Assembly: GCF_900115665.1 (NCBI RefSeq)
Contig: NZ_FOXH01000014.1
Location: 110,637-174,636 of the forward strand
Source: Pseudarcicella hirudinis
GTDB lineage: Bacteria > Bacteroidota > Bacteroidia > Cytophagales > Spirosomataceae
Reading direction: 5' to 3'
Length of the DNA: 64,000 bases
The position numbers and the translations under genes are program-made. How positions within the stretch are numbered: position 1 is the stretch's first letter; each line of letters starts with the position of its first letter. Positions 62,701 through 64,000 of this stretch are shown here, piece after piece. The notes below the pieces were generated by a model. It was given only the letters and a program-made list of their open reading frames with translations. It was not told where the DNA came from and made no database searches.

Positions 62701-64000
62701 GATTAGAACTTTGTGCATTGGGTGAAATGGTAACATTTGGAGAGGCAGTCCACTCAAAAGAATAAGGAGCTGTACCTCCGGAGGCCGTCTGTACTGAGGC
62801 CAAATCATAAACCTGAGAAGGAGAAAGGGTGCCTCCTGCTCCTGCATTCGCAACAGGCAAGGGATTCACCAGAATATTTGTGGAAGCTTTATCTCCTCCG
62901 CAATCCCCATTCAAAACATATTCCACTGTAAAAACTCCGGAATTTAATGGCTCTAGCTTTCCCGTCTGAGGATCAACAGAAGCATTACCGGAAATCAGGA
63001 CAAAAGTTCCTCCAACGGGCTCGAAGCTTTGAGGAAATATTGTAGCCCCTATACATGCTTCCTTTGCATATTCCAGCTGAGCATGCGTAGTTGTGGTTTC
63101 CTCAATACTCACCAGATTACTCTTCTCACTCAGGCATTCCCTTTTCAGGCATTTTGCATAATAATTGGCAGATTTGCTGAAGGTTATCGGCATATCAACA
63201 CTTGTCCCATTTTCCTCAAACCATAATAATGCTCCATTCTCACAACCTGAAGCAGTCAGACTAACCTGAGAACCTAAACAGGCTTTTGTTCCTATAACTA
63301 TTGGTGCTTCTACTAAGATTATAGCAATTTCTGAAATAGCTTTACTGATTCCGCAATTATCATTCACGCTATAGGTGATTTGGAAAGTTCCACCTTGGTT
63401 AGTCTCCAGTTTTCCTGTCCGGGAATCAACGCTTGCTTCCGTGGAATTTACCGTGAAAATCCCACCTTTAGGTTCGTAACTAATTGGCAGAACTTCTGAA
63501 CCTAAACATTTCTCTTTTGCATATTCCAGTTGCGCATGCGTAGTAGTGGTTTCCTCGATACTCACCAGATTACTCTTTTCACTCAGGCATTCCCCTTTCC
63601 GGCATTTTGCATAATAATTCACAGATTTGCTGAAGGTTATCGGCATATCAACACTTGTCCCATTTTCCTCAAACCATAATAATCCTCCATTCTCACAACC
63701 TGAAGCAATCAAGCTAACCTGAGAACCTAAACAGGCTTTTGCTCCCAGGGCCGTTGGTGCTTCAACTGAGATTATAGCAATTTCTGAAACAGCTTTACTG
63801 ATTCCGCAATTATCATTCACGCTATAGGTGATTTGGAAAGTTCCACCTTGGTTAGTCTCCAGTTTTCCTGTTTGGGAGTCGATTATTGCTTCTGTAGAAT
63901 TGACTGAAAAACTCCCCCCTTTTGGTTCGTAACTAATTGGCAGAACCTCTGTACCCAAACATTTCTCTTTTGCATATTCCAGTTGAGCATGCGTAGTAGT
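59750..64000 (-). CDS. Giant Ig-like repeat adhesin with T9SS sorting domain, C-terminal part
   Basis: The frame is open to the window edge, so the start lies beyond it; a TTG at 63958 is not the start because the same repeat sequence (THAQLEYAKEKCLG) continues upstream. At least 1416 residues are visible. Near the edge are nearly identical 151-residue repeats (453 bp each). Then follow many Ig-like/PKD/SprB-like beta domains of about 80-90 residues with paired Cys (FCSDG, ICVGEKL, LCDGEAM, FCEDGRK, FCADSK). The end is a type A sorting domain: YPNPNPGDKVIIETP, RILIYDFHGKL, TTGQYILKL. Export by type IX secretion and surface anchoring or release are expected; adhesion or gliding roles are inference. 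Confidence 0.88.
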   Translation of the reverse strand, partial: TTTHAQLEYAKEKCLGTEVLPISYEPKGGSFSVNSTEAIIDSQTGKLETNQGGTFQITYSVNDNCGISKAVSEIAIISVEAPTALGAKACLGSQVSLIASGCENGGLLWFEENGTSVDMPITFSKSVNYYAKCRKGECLSEKSNLVSIEETTTTHAQLEYAKEKCLGSEVLPISYEPKGGIFTVNSTEASVDSRTGKLETNQGGTFQITYSVNDNCGISKAISEIAIILVEAPIVIGTKACLGSQVSLTASGCENGALLWFEENGTSVDMPITFSKSANYYAKCLKRECLSEKSNLVSIEETTTTHAQLEYAKEACIGATIFPQSFEPVGGTFVLISGNASVDPQTGKLEPLNSGVFTVEYVLNGDCGGDKASTNILVNPLPVANAGAGGTLSPSQVYDLASVQTASGGTAPYSFEWTASPNVTISPNAQSSNPKFTGFTTPDLIKLKIIDSKGCQASATASIGVRNCDLQVQILSKGSLCGNSGNNEVILSPSVTSGIAPFSYKWLKSQNIISQNQTLSVNDPGEYILEVEDAAGCQGKSGITVSRSTLSKPVVASETVKGSGSVTLVATNCNGSGVNWYDVNLQFLINSFTYSTPEITSPAKYYAQCVGDGCLSELTEVNVFFIPAPQAPQVKSAIVCGSGNMASLSASSCAGEINWYWAIKDEKPFSKDFSIMVGPITISSDVYVECIVNGVPSPRVRGFITLKDFPDNRTEVLGNTEICEGSFAVIRASGSAEIKAYQWKKEGRIIDGNQREFIARESGNYSVIVSSDGCTAESPQVRINVVQKPASPSIFAEGKSTVCEGNSVNIKAVVPSDSRENRWYKDGRLISYYENIATGESGRYELIVVNYLGCTSNASNPVLVNILPKPAAPQIIINGNDKFCSDGVSPELTTNFAYGYEWNSKNGLKSQSRSIKAGNKSDWFSLTIKDGNGCISHESSKEIIVFPLPHKPEINSIGKPEICVGEKLTIRTDSLPEITYLWSDHGKNHFENVISGQKSGFESISLSIKDLNNCISPVSENLIVKINPLPSKPIISANHSLDLCDGEAMKLYSAEAFKYHWNTGDTIRAIIVEKAGKYSLFTENVFGCKSEVSDSVSVIVRGKPQKPKVTVRGDLNFCEDGRKTILLSSPGLYYKWNTGDSAQAISVGTSGKYVLSIGNEYNCWSVLSDTIKIITYPLPGRPVISVMGDKTFCADSKTILSSTEEQEYLWNNGNTSRKIVVNKSGNYSLIVTNKFGCRSLKSEDIQIEVKTLPLSPALSVIGVYNLEAKSAEEGNGYEWKFEDRLLEDTSSVVKVVETGIYTARKKKAYMLSENNMLTCYSFPSVIKYVNKYASEREWFIYPNPNPGDKVIIETPDNLENVRILIYDFHGKLHLDGFVEKLDRRYALLINELTTGQYILKLISPEFEAAKLFYVIK
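63066..64000. repeat. 453-bp nearly identical tandem coding repeats
   Basis: The landmark GCATATTCCAG occurs at 63066, 63519 and 63972, an exact period of 453 bp (151 codons). The two full copies differ by only scattered substitutions, many of them silent or conservative, and a third copy begins at the edge. Recent tandem duplication within the adhesin gene. Confidence 0.92.

Noticed and set aside
63956..63958. TTG as start of the adhesin gene
   Set aside because: The frame stays open to base 64000 and continues the same 151-residue repeat, so the gene extends beyond the window.

Overview
The window is chromosomal DNA from a Bacteroidota bacterium, most likely of the order Cytophagales (Spirosomataceae/Dyadobacter-like; the genus is inferred from overall protein style only). 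The evidence is a SusC/SusD pair, several TonB-dependent receptors with a carboxypeptidase-regulatory N-domain, an ECF sigma/FecR pair, a type IX secretion sorting domain, TAnnTTTG promoter-like elements and very few Shine-Dalgarno sequences. Base composition is AT-rich and uniform. I saw no tRNA, rRNA, transposase, integrase, CRISPR array or prophage.

Layout: (1) 1-10.7 kb holds the end of an M19 dipeptidase, a GH20 hexosaminidase, an Oar-like TonB receptor with a glycerophosphodiester phosphodiesterase, a PBP4-type carboxypeptidase and a CBM48-GH13 branching-enzyme-like protein, followed by a 43-bp tandem repeat. (2) 11-29 kb is a signalling and stress/envelope block: single-domain response regulators, a YtxH protein, a holin-X/hypothetical/AI-2E operon, a CHASE3 histidine kinase with its regulator, sigma-54 (RpoN) with an NtrC-type activator and two further kinases, Dps, a TspO-like protein, a small outer-membrane barrel protein, YihY/BrkB, DUF5670, a transglutaminase, a coiled-coil lipoprotein and a PA2169-type bundle protein. 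An identical 10-mer (TTTTCTACAA) lies in four of its promoter regions. (3) 29.5-38.2 kb carries a membrane class III nucleotide cyclase, a TonB receptor, a mannan pair (GH26 mannanase and a cellobiose-2-epimerase-like enzyme) and an HD-PycTM protein related to Pycsar effectors. (4) 38.2-43.9 kb holds a PAP2 phosphatase, a 1205-residue fusion of phosphoesterase, kinase-like segment and Omp85-like barrel, and a DUF1080 protein. (5) 44-54.7 kb is a regulated polymer-uptake locus on the minus strand, in transcription order ECF sigma, FecR, SusC with STN domain, SusD, FG-GAP/ASPIC lipoprotein. (6) 54.9-64 kb holds an NPP-type phosphodiesterase, a second Oar-like receptor and the C-terminal part of a giant Ig-like adhesin with a T9SS sorting domain and nearly identical 453-bp internal repeats running off the edge.

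The most interesting points are: the phosphatase/kinase-like/outer-membrane-barrel fusion; the HD-PycTM protein with a class III cyclase 6 kb away but no adjacent partner; the shared intergenic 10-mer in the stress block; and two paralogous Oar-like receptors, each next to a different phosphodiesterase. Most transcription units end in strong, often bidirectional, intrinsic-terminator hairpins, which define the operons well.
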